NCBI GenBank assembly: GCA_024688225.1
Contig: JAILEI010000204.1
Span: 1 to 49,501, forward strand
Direction of reading: 5' to 3'
Origin: Succinivibrionaceae bacterium
GTDB lineage: Bacteria > Pseudomonadota > Gammaproteobacteria > Enterobacterales > Succinivibrionaceae
DNA length: 49,501 nucleotides
Made by a program: the position numbers and the translations under genes
The notes under the pieces: generated by a model
The model's input: only the letters and a program-made list of their open reading frames with translations
What the model was told of the DNA's origin: nothing
The model's database searches: none
Shown here: piece after piece, positions 29,041-38,664 of the stretch
Numbering within the stretch: position 1 is the first letter of the stretch
How the letters are laid out: the number at the start of each line of letters is the position of its first letter

Positions 29041-31035
29041 CTAGCGGAGGACTTCCTCGGCCGCCTTGACCACATTCTCGACCGTGAAGCCGAACTTGGG
29101 GAACAGCTCCCCGGCGGGGCCGGACGCGCCGAAGCAGTCCATGCCCACGACCTTGCCGTCCAGGCCGACGTACTTGTACCACAGGCCAGTCGAGCCGGCC
29201 TCAACCGCCACGCGGGCGCGCACGGCCGGGGGCAGCACACTGTCCTTGTAGGACTGATCCTGGCGATCAAAGGCCTCGAAGCAGGGCATCGACACCACCC
29301 GCACCTTGCGACCCTTGCCGGCGAGCTCCTCAGCGGCATGGAAGGCCAGCGCCACCTCGGAGCCAGTGGCCAGCAGGATGACGTCGGGGGTGCCGGCGCA
29401 GTCCTTGAGCACATAGCCGCCGCGGGCGATGTTCGCCACCTGCTCGAGATCGCGGGGCATCTGCTCCAGCCCCTGGCGGGTGCACACGATGTCACTCGGC
29501 CCAGTGGTGCGGGCAATCATCTGCGCCCAGGCCGCGGCAGTCTCGACCTGGTCGCATGGGCGCCAGGTGTCGAGGTTCGGCACCAGGCGCAGCGTGGAGG
29601 TCTGCTCCACCGGCTGGTGGGTCGGGCCATCCTCTCCCACGCCAATGGAGTCGTGGGTGAAGACGTAAAGGGCGGGGATCTCCATCAGCGCGGACATCCT
29701 GATGGCATTGCGCGCGTACTCGGAGAAGATGAGGAAGGTGCCGCCATAGGGGCGGAAGCCGCCATGCAGCAGCATGCCGTTGTTGCCGGCGCACATCGCA
29801 AACTCCCTCACGCCCCAGTGGAGGTAGTTGCCATCGAACTTGCCGGGCAGGATCTCATGGGACTCCTTGTTGATGGTCAGGTTGGAGGGCGCCAGGTCGG
29901 CGGAGCCGCCCACAAACTCAGGCAGCATCTTGGCAAAGAAGTCGAGGGCGTTCTGGCTGGCCTTGCGGGTGGCCACCTTCTGCGGGTTGGACTGCAACTG
30001 CGAGAGGAAATCGGCGGTCTTCTGCTCAAATCCCTCCGGCAGGCGCCCCTCAAGGCGGCGCTTGAACTCAGCGGCAAGCTCAGGGTACTTCTCGGCATAG
30101 GCGCCAAAGAGCCCTTTCCACTCCGCCTCCAGGCGCTCGCCCTGCTCGACCGCGCTCCACTCCTTGTAAATCCCCTCGGGGATCTCAAAGGGCGGGTAGT
30201 TCCAGCCCAGGGCCTCACGGGTCAGCTTGATCTCGTCATCGCCAAGGGGCGCGCCATGCGATGCGGACTTGCCGCCCTTGTTGGGAGATCCAAAGCCAAT
30301 GGTGGTGTGGCAGATGATCAGCGAGGGATGCTCGGTGTCAGCCTTGGCGGCGGCAATGGCCTCGCGGAGCTTCGCCCCATCGTGACCGTCAACCTCGAGC
30401 ACCTGCCAGTGATAGCCCTCAAAGCGCTTGCGGGTGTCATCGCCAAACCAGTTCTTGATCTCGCCGTCAATGGAGATGCCATTGGAGTCATAAAGCACCA
30501 CCAGCTTGCCAAGGCCCAGGGTGCCGGCAAAGGAGCAGGCCTCGTGGGACAGGCCCTCCATCATGCAGCCATCGCCCATGAAGGCGTAAGTGTAGTGGTC
30601 AACCACCGGGAAGCCCGGGCGGTTGAACTGGCTGGCAAGCACCCGCTCCGCAAGCGCCATGCCCACGGCGTTGGCAATGCCCTGCCCCAGCGGGCCGGTG
30701 GTGGTCTCCACCCCCGGCACCCACCCATGCTCAGGGTGGCCAGGGGTCTTGGAGCCGCACTGCCTGAAGCGCTTGAGCTCCTCAATCGGCAGGTCGTACC
30801 CGCTCAGGTGGAGGAGCGAGTAAATCAGCATCGAGGCATGGCCGTTGGACAGGACAAAGCGGTCCCGGTTGGGCCACTTGGGATCCTTGGGGTTGTGGTG
30901 CAGGAAGCCGCGCCACAGCGCCTCCGCCATGTCCGCCATGCCCATGGGGGCACCGGGGTGGCCGGAATTGGCCTTTTGCACGCCGTCCATGCTCAGGGCA
31001 CGCACTGCATTGGCAAGTTCGCGATATTCTGCCAT
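29041..31035 (-). CDS. tktA: transketolase
   Basis: [64 protein letters not shown]. Confidence 0.97.
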   Translation of the reverse strand: MAEYRELANAVRALSMDGVQKANSGHPGAPMGMADMAEALWRGFLHHNPKDPKWPNRDRFVLSNGHASMLIYSLLHLSGYDLPIEELKRFRQCGSKTPGHPEHGWVPGVETTTGPLGQGIANAVGMALAERVLASQFNRPGFPVVDHYTYAFMGDGCMMEGLSHEACSFAGTLGLGKLVVLYDSNGISIDGEIKNWFGDDTRKRFEGYHWQVLEVDGHDGAKLREAIAAAKADTEHPSLIICHTTIGFGSPNKGGKSASHGAPLGDDEIKLTREALGWNYPPFEIPEGIYKEWSAVEQGERLEAEWKGLFGAYAEKYPELAAEFKRRLEGRLPEGFEQKTADFLSQLQSNPQKVATRKASQNALDFFAKMLPEFVGGSADLAPSNLTINKESHEILPGKFDGNYLHWGVREFAMCAGNNGMLLHGGFRPYGGTFLIFSEYARNAIRMSALMEIPALYVFTHDSIGVGEDGPTHQPVEQTSTLRLVPNLDTWRPCDQVETAAAWAQMIARTTGPSDIVCTRQGLEQMPRDLEQVANIARGGYVLKDCAGTPDVILLATGSEVALAFHAAEELAGKGRKVRVVSMPCFEAFDRQDQSYKDSVLPPAVRARVAVEAGSTGLWYKYVGLDGKVVGMDCFGASGPAGELFPKFGFTVENVVKAAEEVLR

Positions 31036-31077
31036 TTTTCTCTCTCCTTACGTTGTTGCTATGGTTGCCGGCCGCGC

Positions 31078-32289
31078 CTAATCCAGGGGCTGGCCGTTAA
31101 TCTTCACCTGCAGGCCCTCGATGGCAATGTCACAGTCATAGCCATCGCCGGACTGCTTGAGGTACTGCGCCAGGCCAAACATGGCGATCGCATCCTGCGC
31201 GCTCTTGGACAGGTCCGAGAGGTGGGCCTTGAATGCCCCCTTGCTCTGATCCTCATGCGCAAAGTTCAGGGTGCCGGAGCCCGAGGAGGTAAGCTTGAGG
31301 CCCAGATCCTTAATCATGCCGCCGGCGTCCTTGAGGTTTAGCACCACGTCCAGCTGGTCAAGCTGGAGTGACACCTGATCGTTGGCCCAGTACTTCTCAA
31401 AGGGGGTGTCAGGGGACACATTGGAAAGCATCTCCCGCTTCATTTCGCCAATGGTGCCCTTGGACCTGAGGCTCTGGGCCTGGCCCTTGTCCTCGAGGCT
31501 CACGCCAAAGATCAGTGGCACCCCATCCCCCTTGGACTCACCGGTCCTGAGGCTAAGGTCAAGCTCATCGAGGAAGGAATCAGCCTCGACCAGGTTGATG
31601 TCATCCATGCCGATGTCAATGTCAAAGGACTCCACGGTCTTCTGATCAGCCTGGGTCAGACCGGTGGACTTAACCTCCACCTTGCCGATGGAGGCCGCCT
31701 CGGACCGGATCCCGGTGAGCTCCAGCTCAACATCAACCTTGCCACCATTGTTGTTGCCCTTGGCCTCAATCTCAAGTCCCAGGGCATCCTGCACTGGGGC
31801 CTTGGCCAGGCCCTTGTCGCCGCGCGACATCACCTCGGGGAAGCCCGAGACATACCCATCCTGGTAGAGGAGCTTGCCGCCCAGGCGGCCCTTGAACTCA
31901 CCGGACAGGACATTGACATTGATGGCAGACTTGAGATCCGCGGACTTGAACTGCTTATTGGGCTGGTTGAGCACACTGAGGTCCGGGACCATCTCCACGC
32001 TGCCGAGACCGGCCTCGCTGTGGATCTTGATTTCCTGCTGCTTGTCCCCGTTGCGGAGCAGCAGCACCCCGTCCTCTGTTGAAAATCCCTTCTCACGGGC
32101 CTCGTAGGTGACGCTCAGGCCCTTCAGCGACTCATCAGTGGCCGCCATCTTCTTTACCTGATCGTTGAGCCCAGAAAATGACTTTTGCAGCGAGGGCTCA
32201 ATCTGCGAGGCGGTGTACTTGATTCCGCCCAGGTATGCGGCGCCCAGCAGGACTGCCAGGCCACCCACCGCCAGGGGCAATTTGTTCAT
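31078..32289 (-). CDS. DUF945 (YdgA-like) family protein
   Basis: MNKLPLAVGGLAVLLGAAYLGGIKYTASQIE N-terminal TM and YdgA-like layout. Confidence 0.75.
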   Translation of the reverse strand: MNKLPLAVGGLAVLLGAAYLGGIKYTASQIEPSLQKSFSGLNDQVKKMAATDESLKGLSVTYEAREKGFSTEDGVLLLRNGDKQQEIKIHSEAGLGSVEMVPDLSVLNQPNKQFKSADLKSAINVNVLSGEFKGRLGGKLLYQDGYVSGFPEVMSRGDKGLAKAPVQDALGLEIEAKGNNNGGKVDVELELTGIRSEAASIGKVEVKSTGLTQADQKTVESFDIDIGMDDINLVEADSFLDELDLSLRTGESKGDGVPLIFGVSLEDKGQAQSLRSKGTIGEMKREMLSNVSPDTPFEKYWANDQVSLQLDQLDVVLNLKDAGGMIKDLGLKLTSSGSGTLNFAHEDQSKGAFKAHLSDLSKSAQDAIAMFGLAQYLKQSGDGYDCDIAIEGLQVKINGQPLD

Positions 32290-32317
32290 GGGTTACAGGT
32301 TCCTTGTTTACTGCGCG

Positions 32318-32340
32318 TGGGCCGCGACTGGCGCGGCCCA
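32318..32340. other. inverted repeat TGGGCCGCG-ACTGG-CGCGGCCCA between talC and the DUF945 gene
   Basis: Perfect 9-bp stem read directly. Confidence 0.5.
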
Positions 32341-32348
32341 TTTCAGGA

Positions 32349-32367
32349 ATCCCCATATCCTGGGGAT
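32349..32367. other. second inverted repeat ATCCCCA-TATCC-TGGGGAT
   Basis: Perfect 7-bp stem read directly. Confidence 0.45.
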
Positions 32368-32381
32368 GAGACAGGATCCAA

Positions 32382-33035
32382 TCAGCCAAAGACCTTGCGG
32401 TAGTCAGCCTGGAACTTCTCGATGCCCTGGTCGGTGAGCGGGTGGTGGGTCATCTGCTCAATCACCTTGTAGGGGACCGTGGCAATGTGGGCGCCGGCGA
32501 GGGCGCAGTCGGTGACATGGATGGGGTTGCGCACCGAGGCCGCAATGATCTGGGTGTCGATGTCGTCAGCCATCATGAACATCTCGGAGATCTCCTTAAT
32601 GAGATCCACGCCACGCTGGGAGATGTCATCCAGGCGGCCCAGGAACGGCGAGACATAGGTGGCGCCGGCGCGGGCAGCAAGCAGGGCCTGGTTGGCGCTG
32701 AAGATCAGGGTCACATTGGTCTTGATCCCCTCGAGGTGGCAGCGGTGGCAGGCCTTGAGCCCCTCCACGGTCATCGGGATCTTCACAATCATGTTCTTGT
32801 GGATGGCGGCAATCTCACGCGCCTCGCGCATCATCCCCTCGGCATCGAGGGTGGTGGCCTTGACCTCACCGCTGATGGGACCATCGACAATGGAGGCAAT
32901 CTCCTTGATCACTTCCTTGAAGTCGCGCCCTTCCTTGGCAATCAGGGAAGGGTTGGTGGTGACGCCGCAAATGACGCCCATGTCATTGGCCTTGCGAATG
33001 TCCTCAACGTTGGCAGTGTCAATGAAAAAACGCAT
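32382..33035 (-). CDS. talC: transaldolase of the TalC/FSA-like family
   Basis: Start at [71 protein letters not shown]. Confidence 0.9.
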   Translation of the reverse strand: MRFFIDTANVEDIRKANDMGVICGVTTNPSLIAKEGRDFKEVIKEIASIVDGPISGEVKATTLDAEGMMREAREIAAIHKNMIVKIPMTVEGLKACHRCHLEGIKTNVTLIFSANQALLAARAGATYVSPFLGRLDDISQRGVDLIKEISEMFMMADDIDTQIIAASVRNPIHVTDCALAGAHIATVPYKVIEQMTHHPLTDQGIEKFQADYRKVFG

Positions 33036-33359
33036 AGATCTCTCCTTTCCAAAAGGCATCCAGTGGCAATCCCTGCACTGTGGGCCCGCCTCCGGCCATT
33101 CCATGGCGGGAACAGGCGCCAGGCAGTCATGCCCAAACGCATCCCGGGCAAAACGCCTGGGGACGCAAAAACCCAGACCGCATTATGAGCCGAAAAAAGC
33201 GCCTTACGCAAGGTGTTTAAGGGCAATGGCGGGGGCGGAAACCCGCCTGCGGCACTGCCCCGCCCAAGGTCTGCCCCCGGCCTGCGCGGGATGCCTGCGC
33301 ATATACCGCCCCCGCGCTTGGGCAGGGGTCTGGGCCAGGATGGTCTTATTTCATAAAAA

Positions 33360-33373
33360 TTGATATATAACAA
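33360..33373. promoter_or_regulatory. FNR-box-like site TTGAT-ATAT-AACAA
   Basis: 9 of 10 match to TTGAT-N4-ATCAA, in an AT-rich patch inside the talC/metK intergenic region. Confidence 0.35.
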
Positions 33374-33466
33374 CCAGTAGCATAGGCATAAGTCTCATCA
33401 CCCGAAATGGCGGCGACTCCCCTGGGGGGCCACCACCCCACCGCCCCAGCCACCCTGCCCAAAAAC

Positions 33467-33495
33467 TTTGCCCCCCCTGCTTATTGGCTTATAAT
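33467..33495 (+). promoter_or_regulatory. candidate sigma-70 promoter of metK
   Basis: TTTGCC-N17-TATAAT; perfect -10, weak -35. Confidence 0.45.
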
Positions 33496-33548
33496 CAACC
33501 CGCTACCCCCTCCACAGAAGCGTACTTTTTTCATCCGAGAACGAAAAC

Positions 33549-34700
33549 ATGACGAGACTATTCACTTCAGAGTCAGTGTCTGAGGGGCATCCTGACAAGG
33601 TCGCAGACCAGATTTCCGACACCGTGCTTGATGCCATCATTGCCAAGGATCCCAACGCCCATGTTGCCTGCGAGACCCTGGTCAAGACCGGCATGGTGCT
33701 GCTCGCCGGAGAGATCTCAACCACGGCGGAGGTAAACCTGGAGCCCCTGGTGCGCAAGGCGGTGTGCGACATCGGCTATGACAACACCGAGGTTGGCTTT
33801 GACGGCCGCTACTGCGCGTTCATCAACGCCATTGGCGAGCAGTCCCCGGACATCAACCAGGGCGTGTCCCGCGACAAGCCCGAGGATCAGGGCGCAGGCG
33901 ACCAGGGGCTGATGTTCGGCTACGCGGTCAACGAGACCCCGGTGCTGATGCCCGCCCCCATCACCTATGCCCACCTCCTGGTCAGGCGCCAGTCCGAGGC
34001 CCGGCGCATGGGCACCCTGCCCTGGCTGCGACCCGACGCCAAGAGCCAGGTGACCTTCGTCTACGACGATGACGGCAAGCCGGTTGCGGTGGACACGGTG
34101 GTGCTCTCCACCCAGCACGATCCCGGGGTGTCGCTTGAGATTGTCACCGAGGGCGTGATGGATGAAATCATCAAAAAGGTCATCCCGCCGCGCCTGCTGA
34201 CCAAGGAGACCAAGTACTTCATCAACCCCACGGGGCGCTTCGTCATCGGCGGGCCGGTGGGCGACTGCGGGCTCACCGGGCGCAAGATCATCGTCGACAC
34301 CTATGGCGGCGCGGCCCGCCACGGCGGCGGCGCCTTCTCAGGCAAGGATCCCTCCAAGGTCGACCGCAGCGCCGCCTACGCCGCGCGCTACGTGGCCAAG
34401 AACGTGGTGGCCGCGGGACTGGCCGGGCGCTGCGAGATCCAGATCTCCTACGCCATTGGCGTGGCCCGCCCGGTCTCAATCAGCGTCAACACCTTTGGCA
34501 CGGGCACCGTGCCTGATGAGCGGATTGCGGCGGCGGTGGACAAGATCTTCGACCTGCGGCCCTATGGGCTCATCAAGATGCTCTCGCTGCTGCGCCCCAT
34601 CTATGCCCCCACCGCCGCCTACGGCCACTTCGGCCGCGATGGCTTCCCGTGGGAGCAGACCGACCGCGTCGAGGCGCTTAGGTCCGAGCTTATGAGCTGA
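33549..34700 (+). CDS. metK: S-adenosylmethionine synthase
   Basis: [65 protein letters not shown]. Confidence 0.97.
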   Translation: MTRLFTSESVSEGHPDKVADQISDTVLDAIIAKDPNAHVACETLVKTGMVLLAGEISTTAEVNLEPLVRKAVCDIGYDNTEVGFDGRYCAFINAIGEQSPDINQGVSRDKPEDQGAGDQGLMFGYAVNETPVLMPAPITYAHLLVRRQSEARRMGTLPWLRPDAKSQVTFVYDDDGKPVAVDTVVLSTQHDPGVSLEIVTEGVMDEIIKKVIPPRLLTKETKYFINPTGRFVIGGPVGDCGLTGRKIIVDTYGGAARHGGGAFSGKDPSKVDRSAAYAARYVAKNVVAAGLAGRCEIQISYAIGVARPVSISVNTFGTGTVPDERIAAAVDKIFDLRPYGLIKMLSLLRPIYAPTAAYGHFGRDGFPWEQTDRVEALRSELMS

Positions 34701-34717
34701 TCCCAGGCAGGCGGCCC

Positions 34718-35560
34718 CTAGGGGGCCACCACCTCCTGGTCAAGGGCCGAGATGTCCGGCTCGCCGAGCGCGCCCTCCAAGGCGCGCTCCCTTATTTCCG
34801 CATGGCTGTAGCGATCCCCTGGGTAGAGCGCCACCACCGCGTGATCCCCGTGGGCAAGGAAGTTTTCCTGCCCATACCTTGTATAGCGGGTGGCCCCCAC
34901 CGACAGCAGGATCCCTGAGGGCTGGCCGGCCTCGCGCAGGTACAGGCCGATGTCCTCCGCCGGCCCCTCGTCGCGCTGCGCGGCAAAGCGATCTAGGCAC
35001 CACTCCAAAAGGCGCCCGTAGATGTAACTGTAGTCACTGACTGCGCTGTCCTCGCCATAGTCGTGGATCTCATTGCCCCGCCTCAGGAAAGAGGCAATGC
35101 GGTAGCGCCCCAGGATGCCCCCCTCGTCAAAGCGGTCAATGCCCAGCGCCTGGGCGGCAAAGCCCTTGCTGGAAGGTCCCCAGTTTTTCTTCACCGAAAT
35201 CTTGGGCGCCCCCGCCTTGCGGATGGAGCAGTCATTGGAAGCACCAAACCAGCGCGGGGCCAGGCCCACCAGCGCCCCGCCCTCATAGGTGGCGTCACAG
35301 ACAATGGCGCACTCAGGCTCAATTTGCAGGCGCTGCTCGCCCGCAGGGAAGACAATCTTCCCCTCATCGAAGGGGAATACCCCCAGGAATCCCGGGGCCG
35401 ACCCGCCCAGGCGGGGCAGGTATGTGGGGAAGATCGCCTTGGGCGCCCCGGCGGGGACCGCCCCCATGCGGGCAAAGTCCGCGGCCTCGCCGGCCTGCTC
35501 CAGGTGCCCCGTGAAATTGCCGGCCACCCCGAACGTGGCCATGCCCTGCAAGTCAATCAT
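34718..35560 (-). CDS. conserved hypothetical protein (possibly DUF5718 family)
   Basis: Start at MIDLQGMATFGVAGNFTGHLEQAGEA; intact ORF; family name recalled from memory, not searched. Confidence 0.65.
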   Translation of the reverse strand: MIDLQGMATFGVAGNFTGHLEQAGEAADFARMGAVPAGAPKAIFPTYLPRLGGSAPGFLGVFPFDEGKIVFPAGEQRLQIEPECAIVCDATYEGGALVGLAPRWFGASNDCSIRKAGAPKISVKKNWGPSSKGFAAQALGIDRFDEGGILGRYRIASFLRRGNEIHDYGEDSAVSDYSYIYGRLLEWCLDRFAAQRDEGPAEDIGLYLREAGQPSGILLSVGATRYTRYGQENFLAHGDHAVVALYPGDRYSHAEIRERALEGALGEPDISALDQEVVAP

Positions 35561-35681
35561 AAAGGACCTCCTCCTCATCTTCGCAAGTCCCCGGATGGCT
35601 CCGGGCGACGCTCTGGGCCTGTGCTAAACTCATTTTATTTTAAGGGTGAAGCGGCCACAGTTGGCCGCCCTGGGGAAGAAA

Positions 35682-36482
35682 ATGCGCAAGCAAATGGCCA
35701 TGGCGGCCCTGGTGATTGCCTTTGCCACACTGGCTCTGGCCATGGGCGGCGCCCAGGCGCACAGCTTTGCCACCGCCAAGAAGTACCTGCCCCTCATCTA
35801 TGAGGCCCTGCCTGAGCCCGCCACCCTCTACTGCCGCTGCCCCCTGTCCTTCCGCAACCACCGCTACGCCCCCGATCTCAGGCACTGCCCGGGCTACCGC
35901 CCCCGCCCTGACGTCCCCCTGCGCCTGCTGAGGATCCAGGCTGAGCACGTGATGAGCGCCTGGGAATTTGGGCACACCCGCCCCTGCTGGCGCGATGACA
36001 GCCGCCGGGCCTGCAGCGCCGAGGATCCGGAATTCAAGGAAATGGAAGGGGACCTGCACAACCTGTTCCCCGCCATCGGCGAGATCAACCTCAGGCGCTC
36101 CAACTACCAGTTCTCCCAGTTCAATGCCCAGGCCGACGCCAGCACCTGCCACATGGGCATCGACAGCGAGCACCGGCTGGTGGAGCCCCCCGCCGCGGCC
36201 CGGGGCGCCATCGCCCGCGCCATGCTCTACATGGCGGCCCGCTACCAGATCCGCCTCGATGGCACCTATGAGCGGATCCTCACCGCCTGGAACCGCCTGC
36301 ACCCTGCCACCCCCGGGGAGTGCCTGCGCCATGAGCTCATCCGCCTGGTGCAGGGCAACCCCAACCCCTTTGTGGAGAGCAGCTGCGCGCTCCTTCCCTA
36401 CCGCAGGGAGCAGGATCGGGATAGAATTGAAAACTTCCTGAACAGCATAAGGCAGGGCGGACTCGCAGATGGACAACCATGA
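35682..36482 (+). CDS. endA: endonuclease I family (secreted or periplasmic)
   Basis: Start at MRKQMAMAAL with signal peptide; IQAEHVMSAWEFG, LHNLFPAIGEINLRRSNYQFSQF. Confidence 0.9.
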   Translation: MRKQMAMAALVIAFATLALAMGGAQAHSFATAKKYLPLIYEALPEPATLYCRCPLSFRNHRYAPDLRHCPGYRPRPDVPLRLLRIQAEHVMSAWEFGHTRPCWRDDSRRACSAEDPEFKEMEGDLHNLFPAIGEINLRRSNYQFSQFNAQADASTCHMGIDSEHRLVEPPAAARGAIARAMLYMAARYQIRLDGTYERILTAWNRLHPATPGECLRHELIRLVQGNPNPFVESSCALLPYRREQDRDRIENFLNSIRQGGLADGQP

Positions 36483-37269
36483 AACAGTGCTGGGCAAGGT
36501 GGTGCCCTACATCGAGGAATACAACCCCGGGGTGCTCACCCCAATCCAAAGGGACCATGGGGGGCTGGCCGCCAGGGCCGCCCACGGCGGCGACCGCTGG
36601 CGCTGCTACGAGATGACCTGCCTGGGGCCGCGGGGCATGCCCATGTCCATGGCCCTCACCATCGACATCCCCGCCAGCAGCGAGTTCCTGGTGGAGTCAA
36701 AGTCACTAAAGCTCTACCTCGGATCATTTGCCCAGACCAAGGTGGGCTCGGCAAGTGAGCTCGAGGAGGCCATTGCCTATGACCTCGGGGAACTGCTCCA
36801 CACCAAGGCAAGCGTCTCGGCGCTGCCCATTGGGCACCCCAGCCTCAACCCCCTGCCCCCGCCCGGGGCATGCATTGACGGCGTGGACCTGGACCGACCC
36901 AGCACCCAGGGCCGCGACCCCGGCCTGCTCCGCGGCCAGGGCGGGCACTGCCGGCAAGCCCTGCACACCAACCTGCTGCGCACCCTCTGCCCCGTCACCG
37001 GGCAGCCGGACATGGGCACGGTCATCATCGACTGCGCCGGGGAGCGCATTGACCCTGAGGGCCTTTTGGCCTACATCGTCTCGCTCAGGCATGAGCACTG
37101 CTTCCATGAGCGCTGCTGCGAGCAGATCTTCTCCGATCTCATGGAGCGCCTCACCCTCACCGAGCTGACCGTGTCCTGCTGCTTCCTAAGGCGCGGCGGC
37201 ATTGACATCAACCCCTGGCGCTCCACTGAGCAAAGGGATGCCGCGCCCCAGCGCACCACCAGGCAATAG
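36469..37269 (+). CDS. queF: NADPH-dependent 7-cyano-7-deazaguanine reductase (type II QueF)
   Basis: VESKSLKLYLGSF, NLLRTLCPVTGQPDMGTV, YIVSLRHEHCFHERCCEQIFSDL, RRGGIDINPWRS. Confidence 0.93.
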   Translation: MDNHETVLGKVVPYIEEYNPGVLTPIQRDHGGLAARAAHGGDRWRCYEMTCLGPRGMPMSMALTIDIPASSEFLVESKSLKLYLGSFAQTKVGSASELEEAIAYDLGELLHTKASVSALPIGHPSLNPLPPPGACIDGVDLDRPSTQGRDPGLLRGQGGHCRQALHTNLLRTLCPVTGQPDMGTVIIDCAGERIDPEGLLAYIVSLRHEHCFHERCCEQIFSDLMERLTLTELTVSCCFLRRGGIDINPWRSTEQRDAAPQRTTRQ

Positions 37270-37287
37270 ACAGGCAAGGAAACTTAC

Positions 37288-38664
37288 ATGAGCATCAAAA
37301 TCATTTGGCCCGAGGGCCGGCTGGCGCAACTGACCCAGTTTGAGGCCGAGATCATCACCCGGTCTTCCCAGGACAAGGAAATCTACTCGCTCTACCGCAG
37401 TTGCTCCCTGGCGGTGCTCAACTGCGGCAGCATCACCGACAACGCGCGGCTGCTGCTCGACCGCAGCCAGGACTTTGACATCGAGGTCATCCGCAATGAG
37501 CGCGGGCTCAAGCTCGAGCTCATCAACCCGCCTGAGAGCGCCTTCATCGACGGCGAGATCCTCACCGCCATCAAGCGCCACCTGTTCGCGGTGCTGCGCG
37601 ACATCGTGCAGATCAAGCTGCACTCAGAGGAACTGGCGAGGATTTTTGACCGCAACCACATTCCCTCAGGGCAGCGCTCGGCAAACCACATTTTCTCCAT
37701 CCTGCGCAACGCCGACGCGCTGCAGTCCTCCGACATGCCCAGGATTGCGGTGTGCTGGGGCGGCCATGCCATTCCCCAGGACGAGTACGACTATGCGTAC
37801 CGGGTTGGCTATGAGCTCGGGCTGCGCAAAATCGACATCTGCACCGGCTGCGGCCCGGGGATCATGGAGGCGCCGATGAAGGGGGCGCTCATGGGGCAGT
37901 CGATGCAGGACAGCCACATGGGACGCCGCATCGGGCTCACCGAGCCGTCCATCATCATGTGTGAGCCGCCCAACGCCATGATCTCAGAGCTGGTGATCCT
38001 GCCGGACATCGAGAAGCGCCTCGAGGCCTTTGTGCGCCTGGGGCATGCGCTCATCGCCTTCCCCGGCGGCCCGGGCACCATCGAGGAGCTGCTGTTCATC
38101 CTCGCCATCCGCCTCAACGATGAGAACCGCGGCGACCCGCTGCCGCTCATCCTCACCGGGGGGGAGCAAAACCGCGACTACCTGATGTCCATCGACGCCT
38201 TCTTCCGCCAGTGCTTCGGCGATGAGATCGCCCGCTGCTACAGCATCATCATCGATGATCCCAAGGCGGTCGCCACCCGGGTCAAGGAAGGGATCAAGGA
38301 CGTCTACGACCACCGCACCCTCACCCACGACAGTTACAGCTTCAACTGGAACCTCTGCATCGACGAGGAACTCTCACGCCCCTTCGAGGCCACCCACGAG
38401 AGCATGGAGGCCCTGCGCCTCTACCACAGCGAGGCACCCGCCGACCTGGCCATTGCCCTGCGCCGGGCCTTCTCGGGCATCGTGGCGGGCAACGTCAAGG
38501 AGCAGGGGGTCAGGCAGGTCAGGGAGCGCGGCCCGTTCCGGCTGCATGGCGACCGCGACATCGTGGAGGGCATTGGGAAGCTGCTGGAGGCATTTGAGCG
38601 GGCCAAGCGCTTCTCCATCGGCAACCGCCACTATGAGCCCTGCTACGTAATCTGCCCGGACTAG
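37288..38664 (+). CDS. ppnN: nucleotide 5'-monophosphate nucleosidase PpnN (YgdH)
   Basis: LOG-like PGGPGTIEELLFIL; long N- and C-terminal extensions as in YgdH; next to queF. Confidence 0.9.
   Translation: MSIKIIWPEGRLAQLTQFEAEIITRSSQDKEIYSLYRSCSLAVLNCGSITDNARLLLDRSQDFDIEVIRNERGLKLELINPPESAFIDGEILTAIKRHLFAVLRDIVQIKLHSEELARIFDRNHIPSGQRSANHIFSILRNADALQSSDMPRIAVCWGGHAIPQDEYDYAYRVGYELGLRKIDICTGCGPGIMEAPMKGALMGQSMQDSHMGRRIGLTEPSIIMCEPPNAMISELVILPDIEKRLEAFVRLGHALIAFPGGPGTIEELLFILAIRLNDENRGDPLPLILTGGEQNRDYLMSIDAFFRQCFGDEIARCYSIIIDDPKAVATRVKEGIKDVYDHRTLTHDSYSFNWNLCIDEELSRPFEATHESMEALRLYHSEAPADLAIALRRAFSGIVAGNVKEQGVRQVRERGPFRLHGDRDIVEGIGKLLEAFERAKRFSIGNRHYEPCYVICPD

Noticed and set aside
31082-31100. 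GCCGTTAA match near 31095
   Set aside because: Lies inside the DUF945 coding sequence without a TAAA element at the right spacing; treated as chance.
28807-31341. 844-aa ORF on the + strand opposite tkt
   Set aside because: Antisense to a clear transketolase; His/Gly/Leu-rich composition typical of shadow ORFs in GC-rich genes; no recognisable domain.
32942-33373. 143-aa minus-strand ORF overlapping talC upstream region
   Set aside because: Overlaps talC in another frame, Pro/Arg-rich, no RBS or domain.
33374-33548. Possible SAM riboswitch upstream of metK
   Set aside because: No recognisable SAM-I/II/III consensus; region is better explained by a normal promoter and short leader.
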